Below the pieces are notes generated by a model. The model saw nothing but the letters and a program-made list of their open reading frames with translations, was not told the DNA's origin and did no database searches. DNA of 64,000 bases, taken from positions 1,426,001 through 1,490,000 of the forward strand of contig JBKBHS010000001.1 of the NCBI GenBank assembly GCA_046299555.1. Reading direction: 5' to 3'. Shown in pieces: positions 57,392-63,970 of the stretch. The stretch comes from CALKJP01 sp046299555. GTDB lineage: Bacteria; Bacteroidota; Bacteroidia; JACCXN01. Numbering within the stretch: the stretch's first letter is position 1; every line of letters starts with the position of its first letter. The position numbers and the translations under genes are program-made.

Positions 57392-57876
57392 ATGCCAACA
57401 AAGAAAATATTATACAATTATTACGCGAAATTCCTGACCCTGAAATACCTGTAATTGATATCTGGGAGTTGGGAATTTTGCGTGATGTAACTATTTTAGA
57501 TGATAAAGTAGAGGTTGTAATTACGCCTACCTACAGCGGATGTCCTGCCATGAAACAAATCGAAGATGATATTGTAAAAAAAATGCAGGATAACGGATTT
57601 AAAAATGTTGCTGTAAAAATGATTTATAATCCACCTTGGACAACCGATTGGATAACTGATGAAGCAAAAGAAAAACTAAGAAAATACGGAATAGCACCTC
57701 CTGAAAAAACAAGCGTTGATAAAGGTATACTTCTTGGAAAAACTAAAACTATTGCTTGCCCTCGTTGCGGATCTAAAAACACCGAAATGATTTCTCAATT
57801 TGGCTCTACTGCTTGTAAAGCCTTATATCAATGCAAAGATTGTATGGAACCATTCGATTATTTTAAGTGTATATAA
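57385..57876 (+). CDS. paaD: phenylacetate degradation protein PaaD
   Basis: This 163-residue protein has a DUF59/MIP18 domain (1-105; I-P-D-P-E-I-P-V-I, Y-S-G-C-P-A-M) and a C-terminal zinc ribbon (C-P-R-C-G-S-K, C-K-D-C). PaaD is thought to help build the di-iron or Fe-S centre of the epoxidase. It ends the operon; the integrated element begins 40 bases later. Genes for the CoA ligase and later steps (paaK, paaG, paaZ, paaJ) are not in the window. Confidence 0.95.
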   Translation: MVNANKENIIQLLREIPDPEIPVIDIWELGILRDVTILDDKVEVVITPTYSGCPAMKQIEDDIVKKMQDNGFKNVAVKMIYNPPWTTDWITDEAKEKLRKYGIAPPEKTSVDKGILLGKTKTIACPRCGSKNTEMISQFGSTACKALYQCKDCMEPFDYFKCI

Positions 57877-57916
57877 TCAAATAAATCAAGAAAAACAGGT
57901 TAATATACTTTAAGGG

Positions 57917-57938
57917 AGTGATCCCGACAGGATTCGAA
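57917..57938. repeat. left attachment site (tRNA-Arg 3' fragment)
   Basis: This 22-bp direct repeat includes ATCCCGACAGGATTCGAA, the T-arm and acceptor end of tRNA-Arg. The match stops at 57938; the rest of the tRNA is missing. This is the displaced chromosomal end left after integration. Confidence 0.85.
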
Positions 57939-58008
57939 TCATTTTTTTTTGATGTATTTACACTATTCTAATATTTCTTTAAAGCCTATATAAATAAATA
58001 TATTCAAT

Positions 58009-58028
58009 ACAAGTAAGTACAAGTAGGT
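58009..58028. repeat. tandem 10-bp repeat near the left end
   Basis: ACAAGTAAGT and ACAAGTAGGT follow each other directly, between attL and the integrase promoter. A short head-to-tail repeat here may bind the integrase or the excisionase; this is inference from position. Confidence 0.4.
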
Positions 58029-58048
58029 TAAAATAAGTATTAAAAAAG

Positions 58049-58079
58049 TTGGGGTAAAACGTGGGGTAAACTATATTTG
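58049..58079 (+). promoter_or_regulatory. integrase promoter with an embedded repeat operator
   Basis: TTG (58049-58051), 20 bases, then TATATTTG (58072-58079) is a Bacteroidota-type promoter. The spacer is filled by GGGGTAAAACGTGGGGTAAA (58051-58070), two GGGGTAA copies 12 bases apart. The same pair recurs at 63682-63701. A protein bound here would block the promoter and sit in an arm-site position. Confidence 0.6.
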
Positions 58080-58095
58080 TAAAAACATTACAGAT

Positions 58096-59391
58096 ATGCC
58101 AACAATCAATTTTAGATTAAATAGGGGTAAAGCAATAAAAAATAATAGTGAGCCTCAACCGATATATGTCCGATATAGATACGGTCGCGGTATTGATTTT
58201 GATGCGGTAATCAAAGGGGTAAAAGTATTACCAGAGAATTGGAATGTAGATAAAGAGCGAGTTAAAAAAGGTAATGATAAAGTAAGGGTAAACAGCATTC
58301 TGGATTCAATACAAAGCCATTTCAGCGACTTTGCAACAGAATGCACAAACAATAAGATTAAGCCCACCTACAACGATGTAAAGAATCATTTTGCAAGTTT
58401 TTTTAATACATCTGAAATTGAAGAAAACAAAAAAGTGAACTTTTTTAATTTTTTTAAAGAGTTTATAGAGAATGCAAAAACCAGTATAAACTCACAAACC
58501 AAAAAACCTTTATCATCTGGCACTATTAGGTCTTATATAGTAACCTACAATGTTTTATTAAACTTTAGTAAAAATCATTATAAAACAGATTTTGATAATA
58601 TAAACCTTGACTGGTATAATGAGTTTGTAGAATGGTGCAAAGAGCAAAACTATTCACAAAACTATATTGGTAAACACATCAAGGTTGTAAAAACTTTAAT
58701 GAATCTGGCGGTCGAGCGCGAATTAACAACCAATTTAAGTTTTAAAAGGAGGGGGTTTGTTAAACTTTCAGAGGAATCAGAGAACATATATTTAAACATG
58801 GATGAGTTAAACAATATTTGGCAAATTGATTTAAAAGATAAACCTCAACTTGAAAGAGCCAGAGATTTGTTTTTAATTGGTGCTTATACTGGTTTAAGGG
58901 TATCAAATTACAACAATATCAAAAAGCATAATGTCGTAGAAATTGAGGGGGTGCAAATGATTAAAATAAAATCATCAAAAACTGGTAAAGATGTTGCAAT
59001 TCCATTGCATCCAGTTGTTAAAGCAATATTGAATAAATACGATTTTAACACACCTCCGCGAATGCCAGAGCAAAAAATAAACAACTATATCAAAGATGTT
59101 GCAAAAATGGCGCGTATTGATTCAGATGTTTTTAAAAGCATAACAAAAGGCGGAGTGAATAGAACAATCAAATTTAAAAAATATGAGTTGGTACAAAGCC
59201 ATACAGCGCGGAGGTCTTTTTGTACTAATGCTTATTTATCTGGAATGGATTCAATAGATATAATGTCGATAAGCGGACATAAAACTGAAAAGGTCTTTTT
59301 AAATTATATCAAGGTCGAGCCAGAGCAACGAGCAATAAAAATAAGCAAACAGAAATTTTTTACAGATAACAATTTAATGAAAGTTGTATGA
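58096..59391 (+). CDS. int: tyrosine-type site-specific recombinase (integrase)
   Basis: This 431-residue protein has an N-terminal arm-DNA-binding domain (1-75; R-Y-R-Y-G-R-G-I-D-F, W-N), a SAM-like core-binding domain (about 112-215) and the catalytic domain with all six residues: R268 (Y-T-G-L-R), K295 (S-S-K-T-G-K), H369 and R372 (S-H-T-A-R-R), H395 (S-G-H-K) and nucleophile Y404. It would recombine attP with the tRNA-Arg gene and, with an excisionase, reverse it. It lies next to attL. Its stop overlaps the next start by 4 bases. Confidence 0.93.
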   Translation: MPTINFRLNRGKAIKNNSEPQPIYVRYRYGRGIDFDAVIKGVKVLPENWNVDKERVKKGNDKVRVNSILDSIQSHFSDFATECTNNKIKPTYNDVKNHFASFFNTSEIEENKKVNFFNFFKEFIENAKTSINSQTKKPLSSGTIRSYIVTYNVLLNFSKNHYKTDFDNINLDWYNEFVEWCKEQNYSQNYIGKHIKVVKTLMNLAVERELTTNLSFKRRGFVKLSEESENIYLNMDELNNIWQIDLKDKPQLERARDLFLIGAYTGLRVSNYNNIKKHNVVEIEGVQMIKIKSSKTGKDVAIPLHPVVKAILNKYDFNTPPRMPEQKINNYIKDVAKMARIDSDVFKSITKGGVNRTIKFKKYELVQSHTARRSFCTNAYLSGMDSIDIMSISGHKTEKVFLNYIKVEPEQRAIKISKQKFFTDNNLMKVV

Positions 59392-60152
59392 GTATCTTAA
59401 ATAGGTTTATAGAACAACTAAATAATAATGAGTTTCAAAAATTTGAGGCATTATTATTTATAAAAAATAATATTCCAGAGGATGTTCTTGATGAGTTCTT
59501 AGAGGAATTTAAAACACGTTTTTATAGTGAAAAAATATGGGAGATAGTTCAAAATATTCCAGAGGAAGAGTTATTGGATTTAACACAATGGGCAATGGAA
59601 AATAATTGCTTGCCAGTTTTAAAAATTGATTCTGAATCAGATTTTTCAAAATATGTAGTTAAATATCTTACTTTCAAATTACATTTTTACAATTATGTTT
59701 TTAATGTAAGCGGTTTTACAGATACTCAAAATAATATTTATGAAGAATACATTAATTTTAACAAGTTGTTTGAAAATGCAATTAGTAAAAGTTATTTTTT
59801 TGATTCTACTATACGTTCAATAATAACTCCATTAGAAGTTTATTATTACATCATTGAAAAATTAGGTAAAGAGAACAAGAAACAATCAATTGATTTAATT
59901 CAAAATCCTTTTAAAGATGATAAAACGTTAAAAATTTTTAATTCTTTAAATCAAAACTGGAAGTATGATAAAGATTTAAAATATTCATATTTATTTAATT
60001 TTTTAGAAGATAAAGAACTTGGAGTAAGATATAAAAATGATTATGAATCTTATGTAAGGGGTAACTTTGGGTTTAAGGGTAAATTTCAATATGAGAAAGC
60101 AACTGCAAAAAAAATACTAAATGAATTAGAGGAAGTTTTTAGTAAAATTTAG
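59388..60152 (+). CDS. unknown protein coupled to the integrase
   Basis: I do not recognise this 254-residue protein. It is acidic in the first half, rich in Asn, Lys, Tyr and Phe, lacks a signal peptide or membrane helix and is probably mostly helical. It overlaps the integrase gene by 4 bases (ATGA), so it is made together with it. Its position, between the integrase and the replication module, is where small elements often keep cargo such as defence or regulatory genes, but nothing in the sequence proves that. Confidence 0.7.
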   Translation: MSILNRFIEQLNNNEFQKFEALLFIKNNIPEDVLDEFLEEFKTRFYSEKIWEIVQNIPEEELLDLTQWAMENNCLPVLKIDSESDFSKYVVKYLTFKLHFYNYVFNVSGFTDTQNNIYEEYINFNKLFENAISKSYFFDSTIRSIITPLEVYYYIIEKLGKENKKQSIDLIQNPFKDDKTLKIFNSLNQNWKYDKDLKYSYLFNFLEDKELGVRYKNDYESYVRGNFGFKGKFQYEKATAKKILNELEEVFSKI

Positions 60153-60165
60153 ACCTAATTTAGGT
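60153..60165. promoter_or_regulatory. palindrome upstream of the HTH gene
   Basis: ACCTAA-T-TTAGGT is a perfect 6-bp inverted repeat around one base, directly after the preceding stop codon. It could be an operator for the HTH protein or the core of a weak terminator; no T tract follows. Confidence 0.4.
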
Positions 60166-60196
60166 TTCCATTTTAGACACATTTGCGTAATTTCTT

Positions 60197-60223
60197 TGTG
60201 GTTAATTTTTAAATTTTACCACA
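60197..60223. promoter_or_regulatory. 27-base inverted repeat touching the HTH start codon
   Basis: TGTGGT and ACCACA are the outer arms; 11 of 13 positions are complementary through the AT-rich centre. The right arm ends at the base before the ATG (60224). It may be an operator for autoregulation or an RNA hairpin controlling translation. Confidence 0.5.
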
Positions 60224-60517
60224 ATGAAACACATTCAAGTAACAAATGTATCTCCAGAGGAATTAGTAAATCTAATTACGGAGGGTATCAAAATCCAATT
60301 GCAGCAATATTCTGTTTTTGCTGCAAACAAAAGTGAGGGGTTAAATAATCCACATTTAACCAGAAAAGAAACTGCCAGATTTTTTAATGTAAGTTTAAAC
60401 TGCATTAATGACTGGTGCAAAAAAGGGATTCTAAAATCCTACAAGGTGGGCAATCGCACCTATTTTAAGCGTGATGAGTGTTTACAAGTATTGTTTAACA
60501 ACTCAAATGCTGCTTAG
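60224..60517 (+). CDS. helix-turn-helix protein, excisionase-like
   Basis: This 97-residue protein has a MerR/excisionase-type winged helix (residues 45-90: T-R-K-E-T-A-R-F-F-N-V-S, W-C-K-K-G-I-L-K-S-Y-K-V-G-N-R-T-Y-F-K-R). Such proteins in Bacteroidota elements act as recombination directionality factors or as regulators. It lies after two palindromes that are possible binding sites and is followed at once by the 132-residue gene. Confidence 0.8.
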   Translation: MKHIQVTNVSPEELVNLITEGIKIQLQQYSVFAANKSEGLNNPHLTRKETARFFNVSLNCINDWCKKGILKSYKVGNRTYFKRDECLQVLFNNSNAA

Positions 60518-60518
60518 T

Positions 60519-60917
60519 ATGGAAACGATTCTACCAAAAAAAATCAATTACAAGGCGGTAAAAGTCAATAAGACATCAACCATTTATCAAACAGATGATT
60601 TGGTAAACCTCCGCGATACATTCCTAACAGAGTTTGTAAGGGTTGAAAAATTTCAAGGGTTTTCTAATGCCTACAATTTAGCCTTGTATTTTAGAATCAA
60701 AAACGAATCCAGTTGGCAAAAGAGTAAACAAGTAACTGGATTATGGAAAACAAGCCTCAAAAACGCGTTTTACGGAGATTATTTGTCAGGAATGGGTAAA
60801 TCTTTAATCCTATTCAAGATGATGCCAGAAAACGAATTTATGAGCGTTTATGTTTATCCAGAGGGTTATTATCCAAGTATGCCAGTAATTGAAAGTTTAA
60901 TTAAAAATAACTTTTAA
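60519..60917 (+). CDS. small protein of unknown function before the Rep-like gene
   Basis: I do not recognise this 132-residue protein. It starts M-E-T-I-L-P-K-K one base after the HTH stop; an open frame back to 60471 overlaps the HTH gene and is unlikely. It is basic, without signal or membrane segment, and contains several aromatic residues (Y-V-Y-P-E-G-Y-Y-P). Its place directly before a Rep-like gene would suit a replication helper or single-strand-binding protein, but this is only inference. Confidence 0.65.
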   Translation: METILPKKINYKAVKVNKTSTIYQTDDLVNLRDTFLTEFVRVEKFQGFSNAYNLALYFRIKNESSWQKSKQVTGLWKTSLKNAFYGDYLSGMGKSLILFKMMPENEFMSVYVYPEGYYPSMPVIESLIKNNF

Positions 60918-60918
60918 T

Positions 60919-62130
60919 ATGGCGGAGGTAACAAATTACAATAAAATGGGGGGTGAAATTGAGCCTCCCATTTATTACATTCCAGTTGATTTTTTAAAGG
61001 CGGAGGTTATCGGACTGCATAAAGAATATTTTTTTAATAACCGATGTCTTGTATTTACGCCAGTTATAAAAAAAGGTACATCAGAGGAATTGAATTATGA
61101 GTATTTAGAACATAAAAACCTAAAACTAAAAGTTTATACATCTGGCAGAATAACCTTGTCTGGTAGTTTGCATAAATATTACAACGGTGGTATGCATAAT
61201 TATAATGATTTTAATGCGGTTATGTATCAAAATGTATTGGATGAGATTAATATAAAGTTTGGGATATTGCCAGAAAATTTAAGGATTCTACAAATAGAGT
61301 ATGGAGTAAATATTAATCCAGAAATACCAACCGATGAGGTATTAAAGGGGCTTTTGCAGCATAAAAGAAAAGATTTTGAGTTAAAAATCAGTAACGATAG
61401 GGGCAAATATTATCAAGTAATGCATGAGCAATATATCATCAAAATTTATGATAAAGCAAAGCAATACAAACTTGATAAAAAGATATTAAGAATTGAAATA
61501 AAACAAACTAACTGGAGTAAATACAGACTTGAAAAAAAACTGATAACACTAAAAGATTTTAACGATGTCGATAAACAACTTTTTTTATCTAATCTTTTAC
61601 AAAAATGGGATGAGGTTTTGTTTTATGATTCAACAATTACAACCGTTAATCGTTGGCACAAATATTCTAATATAAATTTCTGGCAAAGCCTTATAAAAAA
61701 GAGCGTTTCAAATAAAACATTTGCAAAGCATAGGAACAAACTAAAAGAGATAAACCAAAAATTTGGACTTAATATCCAGAATAGGATTTACAACCTCATC
61801 AAAGAAAAAGTACATAGTTTGCAAGGGGTAACTAATTTCATGTTTAGTAATTTTAAAGAAGAAAATAAAAAGAAATGCAAACTTACTGGAGTGGATATTT
61901 CTATACAGCGTGATGATAGTTTTTTACTATCTCACAAAGGATTAAAACATTTAATTAGTCAGGATTATTTCGAGTTTGAACGGATGCGAGAATTGTTTTT
62001 ACCTCCACAATACTGGCAAAGTGATGCAAAAACGCAAATAAAAAGAATTGCCCACAATATACGGTCGCGGTATAATTACAGAGATAAATCAGAGATAAAT
62101 CAGTTATCAATATTTGATAATTGTGCATGA
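60919..62130 (+). CDS. putative replication initiation protein (phage G2P/X-like)
   Basis: This 403-residue protein starts one base after the previous gene. The order G-S-L-H-K-Y-Y-N-G-G (82-91), I-E-Y-G-V-N-I (126-132), K-I-Y-D-K-A-K-Q-Y (175-183) and L-R-I-E-I-K (190-195) resembles the N-terminal part of filamentous-phage gene II/X and related plasmid replication proteins, which nick DNA for rolling-circle replication. The C-terminal 200 residues are unlike anything I know. I make this call from pattern memory only. It would let the excised element replicate, with the downstream repeat cluster as a possible origin. Confidence 0.5.
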   Translation: MAEVTNYNKMGGEIEPPIYYIPVDFLKAEVIGLHKEYFFNNRCLVFTPVIKKGTSEELNYEYLEHKNLKLKVYTSGRITLSGSLHKYYNGGMHNYNDFNAVMYQNVLDEINIKFGILPENLRILQIEYGVNINPEIPTDEVLKGLLQHKRKDFELKISNDRGKYYQVMHEQYIIKIYDKAKQYKLDKKILRIEIKQTNWSKYRLEKKLITLKDFNDVDKQLFLSNLLQKWDEVLFYDSTITTVNRWHKYSNINFWQSLIKKSVSNKTFAKHRNKLKEINQKFGLNIQNRIYNLIKEKVHSLQGVTNFMFSNFKEENKKKCKLTGVDISIQRDDSFLLSHKGLKHLISQDYFEFERMRELFLPPQYWQSDAKTQIKRIAHNIRSRYNYRDKSEINQLSIFDNCA

Positions 62131-62145
62131 TATAAAACAGAGTAG

Positions 62146-62190
62146 GGGGTAATTATTTTCACCTTTAATTATAGTTGCAATCAGTTACCC
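62146..62190. promoter_or_regulatory. inverted GGGTAA/TTACCC pair before the 59-residue gene
   Basis: GGGGTAATT (62146-62154) and TTACCC (62185-62190) face each other 22 bases before the small gene's ATG. The left copy, with the preceding AGTA, resembles the right-end site at 63682. It may be a further binding site of the factor that recognises the ends. Confidence 0.35.
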
Positions 62191-62211
62191 TCCCATTTAA
62201 AAGTAACTTAT

Positions 62212-62391
62212 ATGAGTGGCGCAAAAAAGATTATAGAACAAAAGAAACAAAAGGAACAAAAGGAACGGTATAAAAATATAATTGTTTGGGATATTGAATT
62301 ACCAGAGTGGGATATTGAACTGCCAGAATGGGATTTAGATTTACCCGAGTGGGATTTGGATTTGCCCAATTGGGATGATTTATTAGATTAA
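62212..62391 (+). CDS. 59-residue acidic W-D-x-x-L-P-E heptad-repeat protein
   Basis: The protein has a basic, Lys/Gln-rich N-terminus (1-25, K-K-I-I-E-Q-K-K-Q-K-E-Q-K-E-R) and then four perfect-length heptads W-D-[I/L]-[E/D]-L-P-[E/N] plus a half repeat W-D-D-L-L-D at the end. Codons differ between the copies (CCA/CCC, TTA/CTG/TTG, GAG/GAA), so the protein repeat is maintained by selection, not by recent DNA duplication. I know of no family with this pattern. It follows the Rep-like gene by 81 bases and precedes the repeat cluster. Confidence 0.75.
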   Translation: MSGAKKIIEQKKQKEQKERYKNIIVWDIELPEWDIELPEWDLDLPEWDLDLPNWDDLLD

Positions 62392-62513
62392 ATAAATCTT
62401 ATTTCATGGTGGTATTTTTTGAATATTCAAATTTATTCAAGTTGGTAAATACAATTGAATAACAACGAAATAACAGCCAGAGAACAGACAGAAATTAATA
62501 TTGTAGTATCTGT

Positions 62514-62768
62514 CGCGCGTATAGTGTTTTTTGAAAATCGGACAAATCGGACAAGTATAAAAATAATATTGTACTATCTGATACGCGCGTACAATGTTTA
62601 TATCTAATGCAATTTTAAATAACTATTTGGGTATCAATACGCGTGTGTAATTTTCACAACTCATTACGCGTATATATTAAATTCGTACCTATCTATAAGC
62701 GCGTGTAATAAGTTCTTGCCTATCAATTATGCACGTTTAAAAAATTTGCACCTATCAATACGCGCGTG
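62514..62768. repeat. iteron-like cluster of ACGCGCGT repeats
   Basis: Seven copies of a core close to (A)CGCGCGT/ACGCGTGT begin near 62514, 62583, 62639, 62666, 62698, 62730 and 62760. The last four are 30-32 bases apart and share a longer unit, CCTATCAATACGCGCGTG. A perfect tandem ATCGGACAA lies at 62537-62554. The region 62392-62849 has no gene. The even, roughly three-turn spacing suits binding by one protein on one DNA face: a replication origin or partition/control site of the element. Confidence 0.65.
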
Positions 62769-62828
62769 AATAGATACCAATATTAGTAAACTGAAATAAA
62801 CTGATTTTAGATATTTTAAATTAAATTA

Positions 62829-62836
62829 TATTTTTG
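62829..62836 (+). promoter_or_regulatory. -7 box of the 200-residue protein gene
   Basis: TATTTTTG fits TAnnTTTG, 14 bases before the ATG at 62850. A TTTT at 62805-62808 lies near the -33 position. The repeat cluster ends 60 bases upstream, so it could also regulate this promoter. Confidence 0.55.
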
Positions 62837-62849
62837 ATAAAAAAAGAAT

Positions 62850-63452
62850 ATGAAAACACTATTTGCAGTATTACTATTTACGTTTTCTTTAAATGCCTTT
62901 TGTCAGGATACTATCATGACAAAAAACTTACAGACATTTATTGGTAAGGTTTATGAAATAGACCGAACAAATAAAGAAATTAAAATTTTAACCAATAAAG
63001 GTAATTCTGCAATAATTCCTTTTGATAGGGTAAAAACATTGTCGGTTGATTTGGCAAATAGAGTTAATAATAAACAACCAGAAATTAAAAAAACAGAATC
63101 TCAAATAACTGAAAAGCAAAAAGAATCTCCAGAGCAAGTATTGACAAACGAACAGAAATTGGAAATATTAAGGCAAGAAATACTAAATATGCAAGTAAAC
63201 CTTAATGATTATTATGTAGACCGTAGAGATGCAAGAATGTGGAGTTATGCAGCATTAGGGGGCGGTTTATTGTCGAGTGTTATTATAGGAGTTGGAGCAG
63301 CGGAGGGTGAAGAAAGTATTTTGTTTGTTGGCGGAACTCTTTCTTTTTTTAGTGCATTAACTGGAATTATTAGTTATGTTAAATTTGTTGAGGCTGAAAA
63401 GAATTTAAAAAATGCCTCAATATCTCCTAATGGTATAAAATTCAAGTTTTAA
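62850..63452 (+). CDS. exported, membrane-anchored protein of unknown function
   Basis: This 200-residue protein has a signal peptide (1-19, L-N-A-F-C-Q), a polar beta-rich part (20-75), a charged helix (about 85-130) and two close hydrophobic segments (about 130-150 and 155-175; A-A-L-G-G-G-L-L-S-S-V-I-I-G-V-G). I do not recognise a family. It is the only exported product of the element, has its own promoter and terminator, and could be a surface, exclusion or cargo function. Confidence 0.7.
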   Translation: MKTLFAVLLFTFSLNAFCQDTIMTKNLQTFIGKVYEIDRTNKEIKILTNKGNSAIIPFDRVKTLSVDLANRVNNKQPEIKKTESQITEKQKESPEQVLTNEQKLEILRQEILNMQVNLNDYYVDRRDARMWSYAALGGGLLSSVIIGVGAAEGEESILFVGGTLSFFSALTGIISYVKFVEAEKNLKNASISPNGIKFKF

Positions 63453-63474
63453 AGAGAATTACACAACCTTTACG

Positions 63475-63508
63475 CGCGTAGGACTTAATAAAGTTTTACG
63501 CGTTTTTT
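63475..63508 (+). terminator. intrinsic terminator at the element's right end
   Basis: CGCGTAGGAC pairs with GTTTTACGCG (10 bp, two G-U) around an 8-base loop, then TTTTTT. It is 22 bases past the stop of the 200-residue gene. Confidence 0.85.
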
Positions 63509-63681
63509 ATTTGTGGCAATCGTAGTTTTAAAATCCAGTATTGATGCCAACTATCAAAATAAAGATAATAAAGGAGTAAAAAAGAATTAATTCAAGGTTC
63601 GAAAAATTATCTTTACCCAAAATTAAGGATGCGAAATCGACTAAATATTGCCTCACTTTATTTATGATTTTTCACAAAGTA

Positions 63682-63701
63682 GGGGTAATTTGTGGGGTAA
63701 A
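63682..63701. repeat. right-end paired GGGGTAA site
   Basis: GGGGTAATTTGTGGGGTAAA differs from the left copy (58051-58070) only in the three central bases. It lies 43 bases inside attR. It is probably an arm-type integrase or excisionase binding site. The rest of 63509-63744 is AT-rich without a gene. Confidence 0.6.
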
Positions 63702-63744
63702 AATAGAATTAAAAAGTCTAAACTATTGATTTATAATGAGTTTA

Positions 63745-63766
63745 AGTGATCCCGACAGGATTCGAA
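63745..63766. repeat. right attachment site within tRNA-Arg
   Basis: This second copy of the 22-bp direct repeat restores the 3' end (T arm and acceptor strand) of the tRNA-Arg gene. Confidence 0.85.
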
Positions 63767-63820
63767 CCTGTGACCTACTGCTTAGAAGGCAGTTGCTCTA
63801 TCCAGCTGAGCTACGGGATC
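63747..63820 (-). tRNA. tRNA-Arg(TCT)
   Basis: The acceptor stem pairs GATCCCG with CGGGATC. The anticodon stem CTGCC/GGCAG (as read on the two strands) holds a TTCTAAG-type loop with anticodon TCT. T-arm is GTTCGAATC. CCA is not encoded. Its 3' end is the integration site of the element. Confidence 0.93.
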
Positions 63821-63893
63821 AGCAATTAAAAAAAATAAAAGTGATGGGTGGATGAGTGAGCTCAGATGTATAAAACATCAAAAAAATTAAAAG

Positions 63894-63968
63894 TCGGGGT
63901 GGCAAGATTCGAACTTGCGACCTCCTGGTCCCAAACCAGGCGCGATAACCGGGCTACGCTACACCCCG
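63894..63968 (-). tRNA. tRNA-Pro(TGG)
   Basis: The acceptor stem pairs CGGGGTG with CACCCCG, discriminator A. The anticodon stem CCTGG/CCAGG closes the loop TTTGGGA with anticodon TGG. The T-arm loop TTCGAAT is intact. CCA is not encoded. Confidence 0.93.
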
Positions 63969-63970
63969 AG

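Larger units (their letters stand above)
57917..63766 (+). mobile_element. 5.8-kb integrative element in tRNA-Arg(TCT)
   Basis: The element is bounded by 22-bp identical direct repeats (57917-57938 and 63745-63766), the right one being the 3' end of an intact tRNA-Arg. It carries an integrase next to the left end, six further genes on the same strand, an iteron-like repeat cluster and paired GGGGTAA sites near both ends. Codon use differs from the flanks: for example CCA-GAG for Pro-Glu recurs inside, while the chromosome prefers CCT/CCC-GAA. No capsid, packaging or conjugation genes are visible. The presence of a possible replication initiator suggests it can also exist as a circle. Confidence 0.85.

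Noticed and set aside
60471..60518. N-terminal extension of the 132-residue element protein
   Set aside because: It would overlap the HTH gene; the ATG one base after the HTH stop gives the usual tight spacing seen elsewhere in the element.
62514..62768. CRISPR-like array
   Set aside because: The repeats are short, imperfect and unevenly spaced at the left side, the intervening bases are partly repeated too, and no cas genes are present. Iterons fit better.
63466..63510. Two more ACGCG copies as iterons beyond the 200-residue gene
   Set aside because: They are the two arms of a hairpin followed by six T residues, so a terminator explains them.
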